Shown here: piece by piece, positions 46,229 to 57,196 of the stretch
How positions within the stretch are numbered: the stretch's first letter is position 1
Layout of the letters: every line of letters starts with the position of its first letter
From: Vibrio gigantis
GTDB lineage: Bacteria > Pseudomonadota > Gammaproteobacteria > Enterobacterales > Vibrionaceae
Assembly (NCBI RefSeq): GCF_024347515.1
Contig: NZ_AP025492.1
Location: 2,852,001 to 2,916,000, forward strand
Reading direction: 5' to 3'
Length of the DNA: 64,000 nt
Made by a program: the position numbers and the translations under genes
Notes under the pieces: generated by a model
What the model saw: only the letters and a program-made list of their open reading frames with translations
Told to the model about the DNA's origin: nothing
The model's database searches: none

Positions 46229-46636
46229 TTACTTCAAAGCCTTATCTAATAATAGGTTCAACTGCTTAGATTCTTGCTCAGATAAACGGCTTTCCAATAT
46301 TTGAGCCATCACTTGGTAGATCTTGCTCTCTTCTTCTAAGCCCAACTCCGCTTTGTTGGTCAATACCACTAACTTGGACCTTGCATCTTCAAGTGACGCC
46401 TTACGCTCAACCAAGCCTTTTCTCTCAAGCCTTTGCACCATAGTGGTCGCAGAGGGCTTAGTCACCTGCATTTCAATAGCAAGATCAGTCAATCGAATCG
46501 GCTCTGGTGAAGCTTGTATGACCTTCAAATAGTCATATTCATTGAAGCTCAATTGGCAGATGGGATCTTCATTCACCTGAGTGCGCCATACCTTAGAGGC
46601 GAAGCGCTCAATCTTTTCTAAATTCTGGTTTAGCAT
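46229..46636 (-). CDS. MarR-family transcriptional regulator
   Basis: About 135 residues from the ATG at 46636 (143 from an earlier ATG at 46660 with no ribosome site). A winged helix-turn-helix is clear: LAIEMQVTKPSATTMVQRLERKGLVERKAS and DARSKLVVLT in the wing. It most likely represses its own gene and the adjacent MATE exporter through two near-identical palindromes, released by a ligand such as a phenolic. This is inferred from the operator layout and from the general behaviour of MarR. Confidence 0.85.
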   Translation of the reverse strand: MLNQNLEKIERFASKVWRTQVNEDPICQLSFNEYDYLKVIQASPEPIRLTDLAIEMQVTKPSATTMVQRLERKGLVERKASLEDARSKLVVLTNKAELGLEEESKIYQVMAQILESRLSEQESKQLNLLLDKALK

Positions 46637-46660
46637 ACTCACCCAATCAAAGAATAGCAT

Positions 46661-46681
46661 TTAGTTAGCAAGGCTAACTAT
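46661..46681 (-). promoter_or_regulatory. Probable MarR autoregulatory operator
   Basis: TAGTTAGC-AAG-GCTAACTA is a perfect 8-bp inverted repeat directly upstream of the MarR gene. It matches the copy at 46195-46215. Confidence 0.7.
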
Positions 46682-46741
46682 TTTAATATTGTTTAAATAA
46701 AAAGCAATCAAAACGGGACAAAGATCATGAAAAGTAGGCAC

Positions 46742-46769
46742 AAAAAAGCCGCTGACTGGCAGCGGCTTT
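46742..46769 (-). terminator. Terminator of nlpI
   Basis: Stem AAAGCCGCTG / CAGCGGCTTT with an ACTGG loop and a T-run on the minus strand. Confidence 0.9.
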
Positions 46770-46788
46770 GAGAATAAAAAGAATCTAT

Positions 46789-47712
46789 TTAGCGAGCATC
46801 AGCTTCTTGCTCTGCTTCAGCTAGCTTAGCTTGAGCGAGGTGCTCTGCTTTTAGCGTATTGAAAATACGGCTCAACTCTAAGAACGAGTAGCGATGCTCT
46901 ACGTATTCAAATACGTTGAAAGACACTGACAGCTTGTACAAAGAGATCGCATTCGCGTAGTCACCATTCATGTGATAACGCTTAGCAAGGTAGAAGTATG
47001 TCTCTGTTAGGCGCTGTGCCAGTAACGTGTTGTCACGAGTCCCAGTTAGAATCGCTTTGAATGCCTGCTCTTCCGTAATGTCATCCAGCATAATTGCGAC
47101 TAATACCCAGCCCCACTGCTCATCGCGGCTCTCATAACGTTTTTGCAAATCAAGCTTGGCTTGCTCTGGCGTGAGCTCATGCTGAATGATGTACAGCCAC
47201 AAAGCGCGAAATGGATCGCTAGGATCATCGGCATAGTGCTTCATCATCTCTTCATTGGCTAAGTCGTAACGCTCGCCGTAGTAAAGTGCGATAGAGCGGT
47301 TTCTTTCTGCGTAAGAGTTCGTAGGATCAAGCTCTAACGTAGAATCAAAAGACTCATAAGCAGCATCAAACTCCCCTACCTGCGTAAAGTAAACACCCAA
47401 AAGATTGAAGATATCAGGTTGAGCAGGGTTCAGTGAAAGAGATTGATTAAAGTCGAGACGTGCTAGATCACGCAGGCCAACACTATCGTAGTAGTTACCA
47501 CGTTCGAACAGCATCTTAGCTCGAACTTCATCATTTAAATCTGGACGCTGTAATAACTGACTAAGCCGTGCTATTTGAACTTCTTGCTGAACACTTGGTT
47601 GCAGTGGCACAGCCATTGGTGGGTAGACCCAACGTGAGGTGTTATCTGATGTTGTCGCACAACCAGTTAGTACAAGCAGTAAACACATACTCGCGGTTTG
47701 AAACCATTTCAC
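46789..47712 (-). CDS. nlpI: Lipoprotein NlpI
   Basis: A 307-residue outer-membrane lipoprotein with lipobox LTGCATTS and several TPRs (LFERGNYYDSVGLRDLARLDF, FNLLGVYFTQVGEFDAAYE). NlpI scaffolds peptidoglycan endopeptidases and the Prc protease, modulating wall growth. Position directly downstream of pnp is conserved in gammaproteobacteria. A terminator separates it from pnp, with a second one after it. Confidence 0.93.
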   Translation of the reverse strand: MKWFQTASMCLLLVLTGCATTSDNTSRWVYPPMAVPLQPSVQQEVQIARLSQLLQRPDLNDEVRAKMLFERGNYYDSVGLRDLARLDFNQSLSLNPAQPDIFNLLGVYFTQVGEFDAAYESFDSTLELDPTNSYAERNRSIALYYGERYDLANEEMMKHYADDPSDPFRALWLYIIQHELTPEQAKLDLQKRYESRDEQWGWVLVAIMLDDITEEQAFKAILTGTRDNTLLAQRLTETYFYLAKRYHMNGDYANAISLYKLSVSFNVFEYVEHRYSFLELSRIFNTLKAEHLAQAKLAEAEQEADAR

Positions 47713-47740
47713 AAATAATTACTCCTGTTATGACCGCAAT

Positions 47741-47768
47741 AAAAAAGGGGAGCGATATGCTCCCCTTT
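47741..47768 (-). terminator. Terminator of pnp
   Basis: Stem AAAGGGGAGC / GCTCCCCTTT with a 5-base loop and T-run on the minus strand; it lies between pnp and nlpI. Confidence 0.9.
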
Positions 47769-47836
47769 ATAACATGCTTTGTTGACGATGGGTTAGAAAT
47801 CACTAAAAAGCAATATCACCATCGACGTACTGAGAA

Positions 47837-49957
47837 TTACTCAGCAGCAGGTGCTTCGCCTTCAGCTGGCGTTTCAACTGCTTCTTTCATGCTTAGACGT
47901 ACACGGCCTTGACGGTCAATTTCAAGAACCTTAACTGGTACTTCTTGACCTTCAGTTAGGTAGTCAGACACTTTCTCAACGCGCTTGTCAGCGATTTGAG
48001 AGATGTGTACTAGGCCATCTTTACCTGGAAGGATAGTAACGAACGCACCGAAGTCAGCTAGACGAGCAACTTTACCTTGGTAAATGCGGCCAACTTCAAC
48101 TTCAGCTGTGATCTCTTCGATACGACGGATAGCTTCTTTAGCAGCTGCGCCTTCAGTAGCAGCAATCTTGATTGTGCCATCGTCTTCGATTTCGATTGTA
48201 GTACCAGTTTCTTCACAAAGAGCACGGATAACAGCGCCGCCTTTACCGATAACATCTTTGATCTTATCAGAGCTGATTTTCATTGTATGGATACGTGGAG
48301 CGAATTCAGAGATATCTTCACGAGCACCAGAGATAGCTTCATCCATTACAGAAAGGATGTGCTTACGTGCACCTTGCGCTTGGTTAAGTGCAATTTGCAT
48401 GATCTCTTTAGTGATACCTTCGATCTTGATGTCCATTTGAAGTGCAGTGATACCAGCGTTAGTACCTGCTACTTTAAAGTCCATGTCACCTAGATGATCT
48501 TCGTCGCCAAGGATGTCAGAAAGAACAACGAAATCGTCGCCTTCTTTAACAAGACCCATTGCGATACCCGCAACAGAAGCTTTGATTGGAACACCAGCGT
48601 CCATAAGTGCTAGAGATGTACCACATACAGAAGCCATTGAAGAAGAACCGTTAGATTCAGTGATTTCCGACACAACACGAACTGTGTATGGGAATTCCTC
48701 AACAGAAGGCATTACTGCTTGGATACCACGTTTAGCAAGCTTACCGTGACCAATTTCACGACGCTTAGGAGAACCAACAAAACCAGTTTCACCTACACAG
48801 TATGGAGGGAAGTTGTAGTGTAGAAGGAAGTTGTCTTTCTTCTCACCCATTAGGCTGTCGATGATTTGTGCATCACGTTGTGTACCAAGCGTTGCAGTAA
48901 CAAGTGCTTGAGTTTCACCACGAGTGAATAGAGAAGAACCGTGTGTACGTGGAAGAACACCAGTACGTACGTCTAGCGCACGAACCATGTCTTTTTCACG
49001 ACCATCGATACGTGGGTTGCCAGCGATGATGCGGCTACGTACTACGTTTTTCTCTAGAGAACCAAGCATACCGCGGATTTCGCGCTCATCTAGGTTTTCG
49101 TCTTGTGCGATTAGAGCTTCAACAACGTCGTTCTTGATTGCGCCAACTTGCTCGTAACGAGCCATTTTCTCAGTAATCTGGTACGCGTCAGATAGACGAG
49201 TTTCAGCCAGTTCAGCAACTTGAGCTTTAAGCTCAGTGTTAACTGCAGGTGCTTCCCAGTTCCAAGATGGAGTTGCAACTTCAGCAGCAAACTCGTTGAT
49301 CGCTTTGATTACAACTTGTTGTTGGTCGTGACCGTAAACAACAGCTGAAAGCATTTCTTCTTCAGATAGGTTATCTGCTTCAGATTCAACCATAAGTACT
49401 GCGCCTTCTGTACCAGACACAACTAGGTCTAGTTTAGAGTTTTCAAGCTCAGTATTTGATGGGTTAAGAACGAGTTCGCCGTCGATGTGACCAACACGTG
49501 CAGCACCGATAGGGCCATTGAATGGAGCACCAGAGATAGCAAGTGCAGCAGACGTTGCGATCATAGTGATCATGTCTGGGTTTACGTCAGGGTTGATAGA
49601 AACAACCGTAGCGATAACTTGAACTTCGTTTTTAAACGCACTTGGGAAAAGTGGACGAATTGGACGGTCAATCAGACGAGCTGTTAGTGTTTCGCCTTCA
49701 GATGGACGACCTTCACGCTTAAAGAAACCACCTGGGATTTTACCCGCAGCGTATGTACGCTCTTGGTAGTTAACTGTTAGAGGGAAGAAGTCTTGACCTG
49801 CAACTGCTTCTTTCTTAGCAACAACAGAAACGAATACTGATGTATCGTCCATAGTCGCCATTACAGCAGCAGTAGCTTGACGTGCAATTACGCCAGTTTC
49901 TAGAGTAACGGTGTGGTTACCGTACTGGAACGATTTTACAACTGGTTTTTCAAACAT
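47837..49957 (-). CDS. pnp: Polynucleotide phosphorylase (PNPase)
   Basis: A 706-residue trimeric 3'-5' phosphorolytic exoribonuclease of the degradosome. Two RNase PH domains ([38 protein letters not shown]), a KH domain ([20 protein letters not shown]) and an S1 domain ([18 protein letters not shown]) are in standard order, ending in an alanine/glutamate tail. The 323-base leader upstream has hairpins suited to RNase III and PNPase autocontrol. It follows rpsO, with an rpsO terminator between. Confidence 0.97.
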   Translation of the reverse strand: MFEKPVVKSFQYGNHTVTLETGVIARQATAAVMATMDDTSVFVSVVAKKEAVAGQDFFPLTVNYQERTYAAGKIPGGFFKREGRPSEGETLTARLIDRPIRPLFPSAFKNEVQVIATVVSINPDVNPDMITMIATSAALAISGAPFNGPIGAARVGHIDGELVLNPSNTELENSKLDLVVSGTEGAVLMVESEADNLSEEEMLSAVVYGHDQQQVVIKAINEFAAEVATPSWNWEAPAVNTELKAQVAELAETRLSDAYQITEKMARYEQVGAIKNDVVEALIAQDENLDEREIRGMLGSLEKNVVRSRIIAGNPRIDGREKDMVRALDVRTGVLPRTHGSSLFTRGETQALVTATLGTQRDAQIIDSLMGEKKDNFLLHYNFPPYCVGETGFVGSPKRREIGHGKLAKRGIQAVMPSVEEFPYTVRVVSEITESNGSSSMASVCGTSLALMDAGVPIKASVAGIAMGLVKEGDDFVVLSDILGDEDHLGDMDFKVAGTNAGITALQMDIKIEGITKEIMQIALNQAQGARKHILSVMDEAISGAREDISEFAPRIHTMKISSDKIKDVIGKGGAVIRALCEETGTTIEIEDDGTIKIAATEGAAAKEAIRRIEEITAEVEVGRIYQGKVARLADFGAFVTILPGKDGLVHISQIADKRVEKVSDYLTEGQEVPVKVLEIDRQGRVRLSMKEAVETPAEGEAPAAE

Positions 49958-49971
49958 TGTATATCCTTAGC

Positions 49972-50120
49972 TCTAAAGTCAGACTTTAGATTAAGTGAAT
50001 AATGACTCAAGATATTACCAATCGCGACTAGTGAAAAGGGACTTAGGATTGTGACTCTTTGTATGAGTTCATACGCCGAATTAAGACCAAATCCGCCTTT
50101 GAATAGTCGCGACCTATTGG
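49972..50120 (-). promoter_or_regulatory. pnp leader hairpins
   Basis: 49972-49990 is a perfect 9-bp inverted repeat TCTAAAGTC / GACTTTAGA, just before the pnp ribosome site. Farther out, TCGCGACTA (50022-50030) pairs with TAGTCGCGA (50104-50112), with CCAAT (50018-50022) able to pair with ATTGG (50116-50120) beyond a bulge. In E. coli a long double-stranded pnp leader is cut by RNase III for PNPase autoregulation. The remainder to 50280 holds a minus-strand TATACT near 50200 and no gene. Confidence 0.5.
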
Positions 50121-50280
50121 CCGACATCTGTGACTGTAATCTCTTGAGAGGTTGATTGCCAAACGCTGAAAACGCTATAGGCGGGCGTAGTATAAACTAT
50201 TTTTATTAGGAGATATATTTCCTATCAGAAAAAGCCAGATGATATTCTGAGCATCCGGCCTAGCATTTTCTTACAAGCAC

Positions 50281-50307
50281 AAAAAAAGGAGCATAAATGC
50301 TCCTTTT
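50281..50307 (-). terminator. Terminator of rpsO
   Basis: Stem AAAAGGAGCA / TGCTCCTTTT, with TTTTTTT following on the minus strand, between rpsO and pnp; readthrough to pnp is expected from the E. coli model. Confidence 0.87.
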
Positions 50308-50335
50308 CTTCAAACTGTCTTTGCAGACATCGCTA

Positions 50336-50605
50336 TTAGCGACGTAGGCCTAGACGCTTGATTAGGTCTTGGTAACGAGCAAGGTTTTTGCCTTTCAGGT
50401 AATCAAGAAGCTTACGACGGCTAGAAACCATACGTAGTAGACCACGACGGCTGTGGTGATCGTGTTTGTGTGCTTTGAAGTGACCTTGTAGGTGGTTGAT
50501 AGAAGCAGTAAGTAGTGCTACTTGTACTTCTGGTGAACCTGTGTCGCCTTCAGATTGTGCGTATTCTGCAACGATTGCTGCTTTAGTTTCTGCATTCAGA
50601 GACAT
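50336..50605 (-). CDS. rpsO: Ribosomal protein S15
   Basis: An 89-residue primary-binding protein of the 30S subunit ([60 protein letters not shown]). Standard length. The gap to truB (50606-50986) should contain its promoter and translational operator near the start; that gap also contains the truB terminator and a MITE-like element. Confidence 0.97.
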   Translation of the reverse strand: MSLNAETKAAIVAEYAQSEGDTGSPEVQVALLTASINHLQGHFKAHKHDHHSRRGLLRMVSSRRKLLDYLKGKNLARYQDLIKRLGLRR

Positions 50606-50730
50606 AATTCTCTCCTGATAAGAGTAAGTTTATATTTGTAGCAGCCAATCTCTGATTCAGCCGCTACGCGAGCCGAGGATTATAGGGAAGTTTGTCAGTT
50701 GGTGCAATAACAATCGAACCCATTAAAAAC

Positions 50731-50766
50731 GAAAAAAGCGAACCACCTATATTCGGCGTTCGCTTT
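50731..50766 (-). terminator. Terminator of the rimP-nusA-infB-rbfA-truB operon
   Basis: Stem AAAGCGAAC / GTTCGCTTT with a 14-base loop and T-run on the minus strand. It lies 220 bases after the truB stop because a repeat element is in between. Confidence 0.82.
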
Positions 50767-50819
50767 CTATCTTATTTGCTCGAATTTCAAGACGAACCGC
50801 TAAGATCTAACTCGATTTA

Positions 50820-50982
50820 ATACCAATCACAGTAAGTAAGTGATCGTAAATAGCGTAGGAAAAAGGCTTGAGAACAAGGCAGAAATTTTCGATAAGTAGT
50901 TATTCTACAATCAAAATTTCTAACGAAGTTATCGAGCGTTTTAACAAGCTAGGATGACCAGTTATTTACTACGATTGGTATA
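50820..50982. repeat. MITE-like inverted-repeat element downstream of truB
   Basis: A 163-base element. Ends: TACCAATCACAGTAA (50821-50835) and, read as complement from the right, TACCAATCGTAGTAA (50966-50980), 13 of 15 identical. A perfect internal AGAAATTTT / AAAATTTCT pair (50881-50889, 50913-50921) and CGATAA / TTATCG arms show that the whole element folds. There is no gene inside. It ends four bases from the truB stop, between truB and its terminator. Similar ATACCAATC repeats are, from memory, common in Vibrio intergenic DNA. Confidence 0.65.
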
Positions 50983-50986
50983 GGCA

Positions 50987-51940
50987 TTACGCTTGTGGCT
51001 CTTCATCTCTGAAAACCACTAAACGCTTCGGTGCAACTCGGCCATCTTCAGCAATCTGAGCCACGCCGACAAACAGCTTCTCTTCGCCACTTGTCATACG
51101 AACCGTGCCTTCAGTTGGCGCACCAGAAACCTGAACTGGCATACCATGCTGAACAAGGTCAGTCAGTTCCGCATTCAAGTTTACTTCTGGTAAGTCTTCA
51201 ACAGCAGTGTCCATTGGCATCAGCAGTGGATCCAGCAACTCTTTCGGTGCAATTTCTTGCGCCTGTGCTTGCTCTAGAATCTCATTTAACTGCTCCAAAG
51301 TCACCATACGCTCGTATGGGTACTTCGCTACACCTGTACGACGAAGCATTGTCACGTGAGCACCACAACCTAGCATTTCACCAAGATCGTCGGTAATTGT
51401 GCGGATGTAAGTGCCTTTCGAACAATGCACTTCCATTTCAACCTCATCACCTTCAAAACGAAGCAGTTCAATAGAATACACAGTAATCTTACGAGACTCA
51501 CGAGGAACCTCGATACCAGCACGTGCGTATTCGTATAAAGGCTTACCTTGATACTTCAATGCTGAAAACATTGATGGTATCTGATCGGTTTCACCCTTGA
51601 AGCTCGCAATGCAACGCTCAAGTTGTTCTTGAGTCACATTAACATCACGTGTCTCTACCACTTCACCATCAGAATCAGAGGTATTGGTACGCTCACCAAG
51701 CTTAGCGATAACAACATAGCGCTTATCAGAATCTAGAAGAAACTGAGAGAACTTCGTTGCTTCACCAAGACAAATTGGCAGCATGCCAGTCGCAAGAGGA
51801 TCCAGAGCACCGGTGTGCCCTGCTTTCTCTGCAAAGTAAATACGCTTTACTTTTTGCAGTGCATCATTAGACGAAATACCCGTCGGCTTATCTAATAGAA
51901 TTACCCCATTGATAGGGCGACCTTTACGACGGCGAGCCAT
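50987..51940 (-). CDS. truB: tRNA pseudouridine-55 synthase TruB
   Basis: A 317-residue enzyme that makes pseudouridine 55 in the tRNA T-loop. The motif [22 protein letters not shown] carries the catalytic Asp; RYVVIAKLG and [21 protein letters not shown] are present, with a C-terminal PUA-like region. Its ATG overlaps the rbfA stop by one base (TAATG), so the two are coupled. Confidence 0.96.
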   Translation of the reverse strand: MARRRKGRPINGVILLDKPTGISSNDALQKVKRIYFAEKAGHTGALDPLATGMLPICLGEATKFSQFLLDSDKRYVVIAKLGERTNTSDSDGEVVETRDVNVTQEQLERCIASFKGETDQIPSMFSALKYQGKPLYEYARAGIEVPRESRKITVYSIELLRFEGDEVEMEVHCSKGTYIRTITDDLGEMLGCGAHVTMLRRTGVAKYPYERMVTLEQLNEILEQAQAQEIAPKELLDPLLMPMDTAVEDLPEVNLNAELTDLVQHGMPVQVSGAPTEGTVRMTSGEEKLFVGVAQIAEDGRVAPKRLVVFRDEEPQA

Positions 51941-52353
51941 TACTCTTCGCCCTTAGACTGAGTTTCGTCAGTGCGGCCAGCTTCTTCTTGCTTACGCTTA
52001 TCGTCATTCAGCACTTCACTCACTAGGTTAGACATACGCATGCCTTCTACTAATGTGTTGTCGTAAGTAAAACGAACTTCAGGCGTTAGACGGTGGCGAA
52101 TACGCTTACCAAGAGCCATACGAACTGGCACTTCATGCTCTTTAAGAGCTTTAAGACATGATTCAGGTGTTTGCTCACCAACACATAGGAAAGTCACGAA
52201 CACTTTTGCGTAAGCAAGGTCACGAGACACTTCTACATCTGAGATAGTTACCATACCAATACGTGAGTCACGAACTTCACGTTGTAGGATAAGAGCAAGC
52301 TCTTTTTGAAGCTGCTGAGACACACGTTGTGTGCGGCTAAATTCTTTTGACAT
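51940..52353 (-). CDS. rbfA: Ribosome-binding factor A
   Basis: A 137-residue KH-fold factor for maturation of the 30S subunit and 16S rRNA 5' end. The family features are visible: [56 protein letters not shown]. The C-terminal tail is charged ([16 protein letters not shown]). It lies 134 bases after infB, a gap containing a strong hairpin, and it overlaps truB by one base. Confidence 0.96.
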   Translation of the reverse strand: MSKEFSRTQRVSQQLQKELALILQREVRDSRIGMVTISDVEVSRDLAYAKVFVTFLCVGEQTPESCLKALKEHEVPVRMALGKRIRHRLTPEVRFTYDNTLVEGMRMSNLVSEVLNDDKRKQEEAGRTDETQSKGEE

Positions 52354-52376
52354 TTTCTTTTCTCACTTAGAAAGAT

Positions 52377-52403
52377 GGGGGGCTTGGTAATTACCAGCCC
52401 CCC
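52377..52403 (-). other. Strong hairpin between infB and rbfA
   Basis: GGGGGGC-T-TGGTAA / TTACCA-GCCCCCC gives 13 paired bases with one bulged T. No T-run follows on the minus strand, so it is probably an mRNA-processing or stability element. It lies 24 bases before rbfA. Confidence 0.6.
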
Positions 52404-52487
52404 ATGGTGTATTCAACAACCGATTACTTATTACCTTTATTAGTAATGTTAGTAACCTTAGTCAATATGTCGAGTCGTACAGACTGA

Positions 52488-55178
52488 TTAGTCTAGAGTA
52501 CGTTTAACCTCAACGATTTCGAATACTTCGATCTGGTCACCAACGCGAACGTCGTTGTAGTTCTTAACGCCGACACCACACTCGTAACCGTTCTTAACTT
52601 CTTGTACGTCATCTTTAAAGCGACGAAGTGACTCTAGCTCACCTTCGTAGATAACAACGTTTTCACGAAGTACACGGATTGGGTTGCTACGCTTAATCGT
52701 ACCTTCAGTAACGATACAACCAGCGATTGCACCAAGTTTAGGCGACTTAAATACGTCACGAACCTGTGCAAGACCAATGATCTCTTGACGGAATTCAGGA
52801 GCAAGCATACCGCCCATCGCCTGTTTAACTTCGTCAATCAGTTGGTAAATGATTGAGTAGTAACGTAGGTCTAGGTTTTCGTTCTGAACCGTGTTACGCG
52901 CAGTTGCGTCAGCACGAACGTTGAAACCAAGGATGATAGCGTTAGAAGCTGCAGCAAGAGTTGCATCAGTTTCAGTAATACCACCAACACCAGAACCTAC
53001 GATGTTCACTTTAACTTCGTCAGTTGACAGTTTCAGTAGAGAGTCAGCAATCGCTTCTACAGAACCTTGAACGTCAGCTTTAAGTACAACGTTAAGCTCA
53101 GCAACTTCGCCAGCCGTCATGTTCGCGAACATGTTCTCTAGTTTCGCTTTTTGTTGGCGAGCTAGTTTAACATCACGGAATTTACCTTGACGGTAGTTCG
53201 CAACTTCACGAGCTTTACGCTCATCACGTACAACAGTCGCTTCGTCACCTGATGCAGGTACGCCAGAAAGACCTAGAATTTCTACAGGAATAGATGGACC
53301 TGCAGTTTCGATGTCTCTACCGTTCTCATCGCGCATTGCACGAACACGGCCGTACTCTTGACCACAAAGAACGATGTCGCCTTTGTTTAGAGTACCAGAC
53401 TGTACTAGTACTGTTGCAACTGGACCGCGACCTTTATCAAGACGAGATTCAACAACAACACCAGATGCCATGCCTTCTTTAACTGCAGTCAGTTCAAGAA
53501 CTTCAGACTGAAGAAGAATTGCTTCTAGAAGACCATCGATGTTTGTACCCTGTTTTGCAGAGATGTGAACGAAGATGTTCTCACCGCCCCACTCTTCAGG
53601 GATAACGTCGTATTGAGCTAGCTCATTTTTAACGTTGTCTGGGTTTGCACCCTCTTTATCGATCTTGTTCACAGCAACAATCAGAGGAACGCCTGCCGCT
53701 TTCGCGTGCTGGATTGCTTCGATTGTTTGTGGCATTACGCCATCGTCTGCTGCAACTACAAGTACAACGATATCTGTCGCTTGAGCACCACGAGCACGCA
53801 TAGCGGTAAACGCCGCGTGTCCAGGAGTATCAAGGAAAGTGATCATGCCGTTGTCAGTATCTACGTGGTAAGCACCAATGTGCTGCGTGATACCGCCAGC
53901 TTCGCCAGAAGCAACGTGTGCTTTACGAATGTAATCAAGTGTTGAAGTTTTACCGTGGTCAACGTGACCCATGATAGTAACAACAGGAGCACGACCTTCA
54001 GCGATAGCATCGCTATCACGGTCAGCTAGTACTGCTTCTTCAAGTTCGTTTTCTTTACGTAGGATTACCTTGTGACCCATTTCTTCAGCAACAAGTTGTG
54101 CTGTTTCTTGGTCGATCACTTGGTTGATAGTCGCCATAGCGCCCATCTTCATCATTACTTTGATAACTTCAGTTGCTTTAACTGACATTTTGCTCGCCAG
54201 TTCAGAAACAACGATAGTTTCGCCGATAGCAACGTCAGATTTAGCAACAGTCGCTGACTTATCGAAGCCTTGCTGCATTGAAGTTGGTTTAGCAAGCTTA
54301 CCTTTACCGCCACGACCACGTTGGTTACGACCACCACGGTTGTTTGCTGGTTGGTTAGCCGGAGCTGCTTTCTTCTTGCGACGACGAGGTGCTTTCTCAT
54401 CTTTCTTATCTGCCGCATCTTCAGCTTCACGAGCGTAAGTAGAAGTAGTCACATGGTAATCCGCAGATTTCTCTTGCTCTTTCTTCTTCTTCTCTTCTTC
54501 AGACCAACGTTCTTGGTTCTCTTCTGCTAACTTACGAGCTTCTTCAACAAGCTTAGCTGCTTCAGCTTCTGCTTTACGAGTTGCTTCTAGCTCTTGACGA
54601 GCTTTAAGTTCATCCGCTTCTTTTTTCGCTTGTGCGTTAGCGTCTGCATTTTTTGAATTCATGTCTTTTTTAGCCTTTTCAGCTTGTGCGCGTTGAGCCT
54701 TCTCTTCAGCTTCACGTTTTGCATCCGCTTCACGTGTTACTTTTTCTTCGGCTTCGCGCTGTGCTTTCTCTGCAGCATCACGTTTCGCTTGCTCTTCAGC
54801 ATCGCGTTGTGCTTTCTCTTCCGCTTCACGATTAGCTGCTTCCTCAGCTTCACGTTTCGCTTCATCTTCAATAGTGCTGCGCTTCACGTAAGTACGCTTT
54901 TTACGTACCTCTACTTGAACATCCTTACTCTTACCGCCTCCAGCGGCAACACTTAGCGTGCTGCGGGTCTTGCGTTGAAGAGTTAAACGAGTCGGTTCTG
55001 TTTCACCTGAAGTATCGCCGTGCTCCTTTTTAAGGTGCGTTAGCAATGTTTGCTTCTCTGAATCAGTCACTTGATCCGACCCTGATTTCTTCATGCCTGC
55101 ATCAGCAAGTTGTTCAATTAAGCGGTCAACTGGCGTACCAATCTCTTCACTCAGTGCTTTAACTGTTAATTGTGTCAT
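52488..55178 (-). CDS. infB: Translation initiation factor IF-2
   Basis: An 896-residue GTPase that delivers fMet-tRNA to the 30S subunit. An N-terminal IF2-N domain ([25 protein letters not shown]) is followed by about 180 residues of charged repeats rich in Ala, Glu, Lys and Arg, a second IF2-N region, the G domain ([33 protein letters not shown]) and C-terminal domains. The charged repeat makes neighbouring frames look coding. It starts 22 bases after nusA. Confidence 0.97.
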   Translation of the reverse strand: MTQLTVKALSEEIGTPVDRLIEQLADAGMKKSGSDQVTDSEKQTLLTHLKKEHGDTSGETEPTRLTLQRKTRSTLSVAAGGGKSKDVQVEVRKKRTYVKRSTIEDEAKREAEEAANREAEEKAQRDAEEQAKRDAAEKAQREAEEKVTREADAKREAEEKAQRAQAEKAKKDMNSKNADANAQAKKEADELKARQELEATRKAEAEAAKLVEEARKLAEENQERWSEEEKKKKEQEKSADYHVTTSTYAREAEDAADKKDEKAPRRRKKKAAPANQPANNRGGRNQRGRGGKGKLAKPTSMQQGFDKSATVAKSDVAIGETIVVSELASKMSVKATEVIKVMMKMGAMATINQVIDQETAQLVAEEMGHKVILRKENELEEAVLADRDSDAIAEGRAPVVTIMGHVDHGKTSTLDYIRKAHVASGEAGGITQHIGAYHVDTDNGMITFLDTPGHAAFTAMRARGAQATDIVVLVVAADDGVMPQTIEAIQHAKAAGVPLIVAVNKIDKEGANPDNVKNELAQYDVIPEEWGGENIFVHISAKQGTNIDGLLEAILLQSEVLELTAVKEGMASGVVVESRLDKGRGPVATVLVQSGTLNKGDIVLCGQEYGRVRAMRDENGRDIETAGPSIPVEILGLSGVPASGDEATVVRDERKAREVANYRQGKFRDVKLARQQKAKLENMFANMTAGEVAELNVVLKADVQGSVEAIADSLLKLSTDEVKVNIVGSGVGGITETDATLAAASNAIILGFNVRADATARNTVQNENLDLRYYSIIYQLIDEVKQAMGGMLAPEFRQEIIGLAQVRDVFKSPKLGAIAGCIVTEGTIKRSNPIRVLRENVVIYEGELESLRRFKDDVQEVKNGYECGVGVKNYNDVRVGDQIEVFEIVEVKRTLD

Positions 55179-55200
55179 ACCGCTCTCTCTCCTTGCTGAA

Positions 55201-56688
55201 TTATTCTTCGTCGCCGAACCAACAGATGTTACGCGCAGCCATAATTAGCTCGCCTGCACGCTCTGCAGTCAGGTCTTCGATGCCTTCTAGTTCATCAACG
55301 CCTTGATCAGCTAGGTCTTCCAATGTCGCAACGCCTTTTGCTGCTAGCTTGTAAGCCATTTCACGCTCAAGACCTTCAAGTGCAAGTAAGTCTTCAGCAG
55401 GCTCAACACCATCGAAAGTTTCTTCTTTCGCTAGCGCTAGAGTAGTCAGTGCGTCTTTCGCGCGGTTACGTAGTTCTTCAACGATACCTTCGTCTAGACC
55501 GTCTACTTCAAGAAGCTCGTTCACAGGAACGTATGCTACTTCTTCAAGCGTAGAGAAGCCTTCTTCAACAAGCATTTGAGCAAAGTCTTCTTCGATGTCT
55601 AGGTGCTTCATGAAGTTTTCAATAGAAGCAACTGCTTCTTCTTGGTGCTTCTTCTCTAGATCAGCAACAGTCATTACGTTCAGTTCCCAACCAGTTAGTT
55701 GAGAAGCTAGACGTACGTTTTGACCGCTACGACCAATCGCTTGTGCTAGGTTATCCGCTTCAACAGCGATATCCATAGAATGCGCGTCTTCATCAACGAT
55801 GATAGAAGCAACATCAGCAGGAGCCATTGCGTTGATTACGAATTGCGCCGGGTTATCATCCCAAAGAACGATATCGATACGCTCACCGCCAAGGTCGTTA
55901 GAAACAGCTTGTACACGTGCACCACGCATACCAACACACGCACCAACTGGGTCAATACGTTTGTCGTTTGTTTTCACTGCGATTTTAGCACGAGAACCAG
56001 CGTCACGTGCAGCACCTTTAAGCTCAATTAGCTCTTCACCAATCTCAGGCACTTCCACACGGAATAGTTCAGCTAGCATTTCTGGCTTCGAACGAGTAAC
56101 GAAAAGCTGGAAACCACGAGCTTCTGGTTTAACTGCGTAAAGAAGACCACGAACACGGTCACCTGGACGGAAGTTTTCACGAGGAAGTTGGTCATCACGA
56201 AGGATTACCGCTTCAGCGTTGTTACCTAGGTCAAGAATAATAGTGTCACGGTTAACTTTCTTAACTGCGCCAGTTACTAGCTCGCCTTCGTTGTCGATGA
56301 ACTGTTCAACGATTTGAGCACGTTCAGCTTCACGTACTTTCTGTACGATAACTTGCTTAGCCGTTTGAGTCGTAATACGGTCAAACGTTACGGATTCGAT
56401 ATCATCTTCAATGAAACCGCCAAGTTCGATCTCTGGGTCATCGTACTTTGCAGCTTCAATAGAGATTTCTTTTGTTGGGAATTCAACTTCCTCAACAGCT
56501 TCCCAACGACGGAAAGTTTCGAAATCACCCGTTTTACGGTCGATTTCGACACGAACTTCAATTTCTAGTTCGCTTTTCTTTTTTGTTGCCGTTGCAAGCG
56601 CGATTTCAAGCGCTTCAAAAATACGCTCACGAGGAACTGCTTTCTCATTAGAAACAGCTTCTACTACCGCCAAAATTTCTTTGTTCAT
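55201..56688 (-). CDS. nusA: Transcription termination/antitermination factor NusA
   Basis: A 495-residue RNA polymerase-binding factor: N-terminal domain, S1 domain ([22 protein letters not shown]), two KH domains ([41 protein letters not shown]) and two C-terminal acidic repeats ([39 protein letters not shown]), as in E. coli. It follows rimP by 35 bases and can affect its own operon, where a terminator-like hairpin lies before rimP. Confidence 0.97.
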   Translation of the reverse strand: MNKEILAVVEAVSNEKAVPRERIFEALEIALATATKKKSELEIEVRVEIDRKTGDFETFRRWEAVEEVEFPTKEISIEAAKYDDPEIELGGFIEDDIESVTFDRITTQTAKQVIVQKVREAERAQIVEQFIDNEGELVTGAVKKVNRDTIILDLGNNAEAVILRDDQLPRENFRPGDRVRGLLYAVKPEARGFQLFVTRSKPEMLAELFRVEVPEIGEELIELKGAARDAGSRAKIAVKTNDKRIDPVGACVGMRGARVQAVSNDLGGERIDIVLWDDNPAQFVINAMAPADVASIIVDEDAHSMDIAVEADNLAQAIGRSGQNVRLASQLTGWELNVMTVADLEKKHQEEAVASIENFMKHLDIEEDFAQMLVEEGFSTLEEVAYVPVNELLEVDGLDEGIVEELRNRAKDALTTLALAKEETFDGVEPAEDLLALEGLEREMAYKLAAKGVATLEDLADQGVDELEGIEDLTAERAGELIMAARNICWFGDEE

Positions 56689-56723
56689 TAATCTAGCCTC
56701 TTAAGCTCTTCTCTCTAGGAGAA

Positions 56724-57179
56724 CTAAAATTTAGGGATCAGGTTAGCTTTCGCAATATTGCTCAGGACGAATTCTTCTTCTTGTCCTTCAACCAATACTT
56801 TCACTGTCTCGCCTTCGATAGATTGGATATCACCTTTCCATTTACGACGGTTGCCGACAGCCATTTTCAAAACGATGCTTACCTCGTGACCAATAAATTG
56901 TTGGTAATGCTCTGCTTTGAACAGTGGTCTCTCTAAACCTGGTGAAGACACTTCAAGGTTATAAGCCACTGAAATTGGATCTTCAACGTCCATTACGGCA
57001 CTTACTTGGTGACTAACTTCAGCGCAATCATCCACATTGATACCATTTGGTGAATCGATGTAAATACGTAGCGTTGAGTGCTCACCAGCACGAATAAATT
57101 CTAATCCAACTAACTCATAACCTGATGCTGCTACTGGAGCGTCAAGCATTTCAGTAAGTTGTCTTTCTAAACCAGTCAT
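56724..57179 (-). CDS. rimP: Ribosome maturation factor RimP
   Basis: A 151-residue 30S maturation factor with the family pattern [38 protein letters not shown] and [13 protein letters not shown]. First protein gene of the rimP-nusA-infB-rbfA-truB operon. Its 5' region holds a small terminator-like hairpin ending 17 bases before the ATG and a long palindrome. Confidence 0.95.
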   Translation of the reverse strand: MTGLERQLTEMLDAPVAASGYELVGLEFIRAGEHSTLRIYIDSPNGINVDDCAEVSHQVSAVMDVEDPISVAYNLEVSSPGLERPLFKAEHYQQFIGHEVSIVLKMAVGNRRKWKGDIQSIEGETVKVLVEGQEEEFVLSNIAKANLIPKF

Positions 57180-57196
57180 TTAACCACTCCAGAAAC

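Noticed and set aside
48077..48493. Long open frames antisense to pnp, and similar ones opposite infB and the double-PilZ gene
   Set aside because: They lack ribosome sites and recognisable domains and follow the codon pattern of the real gene on the other strand.
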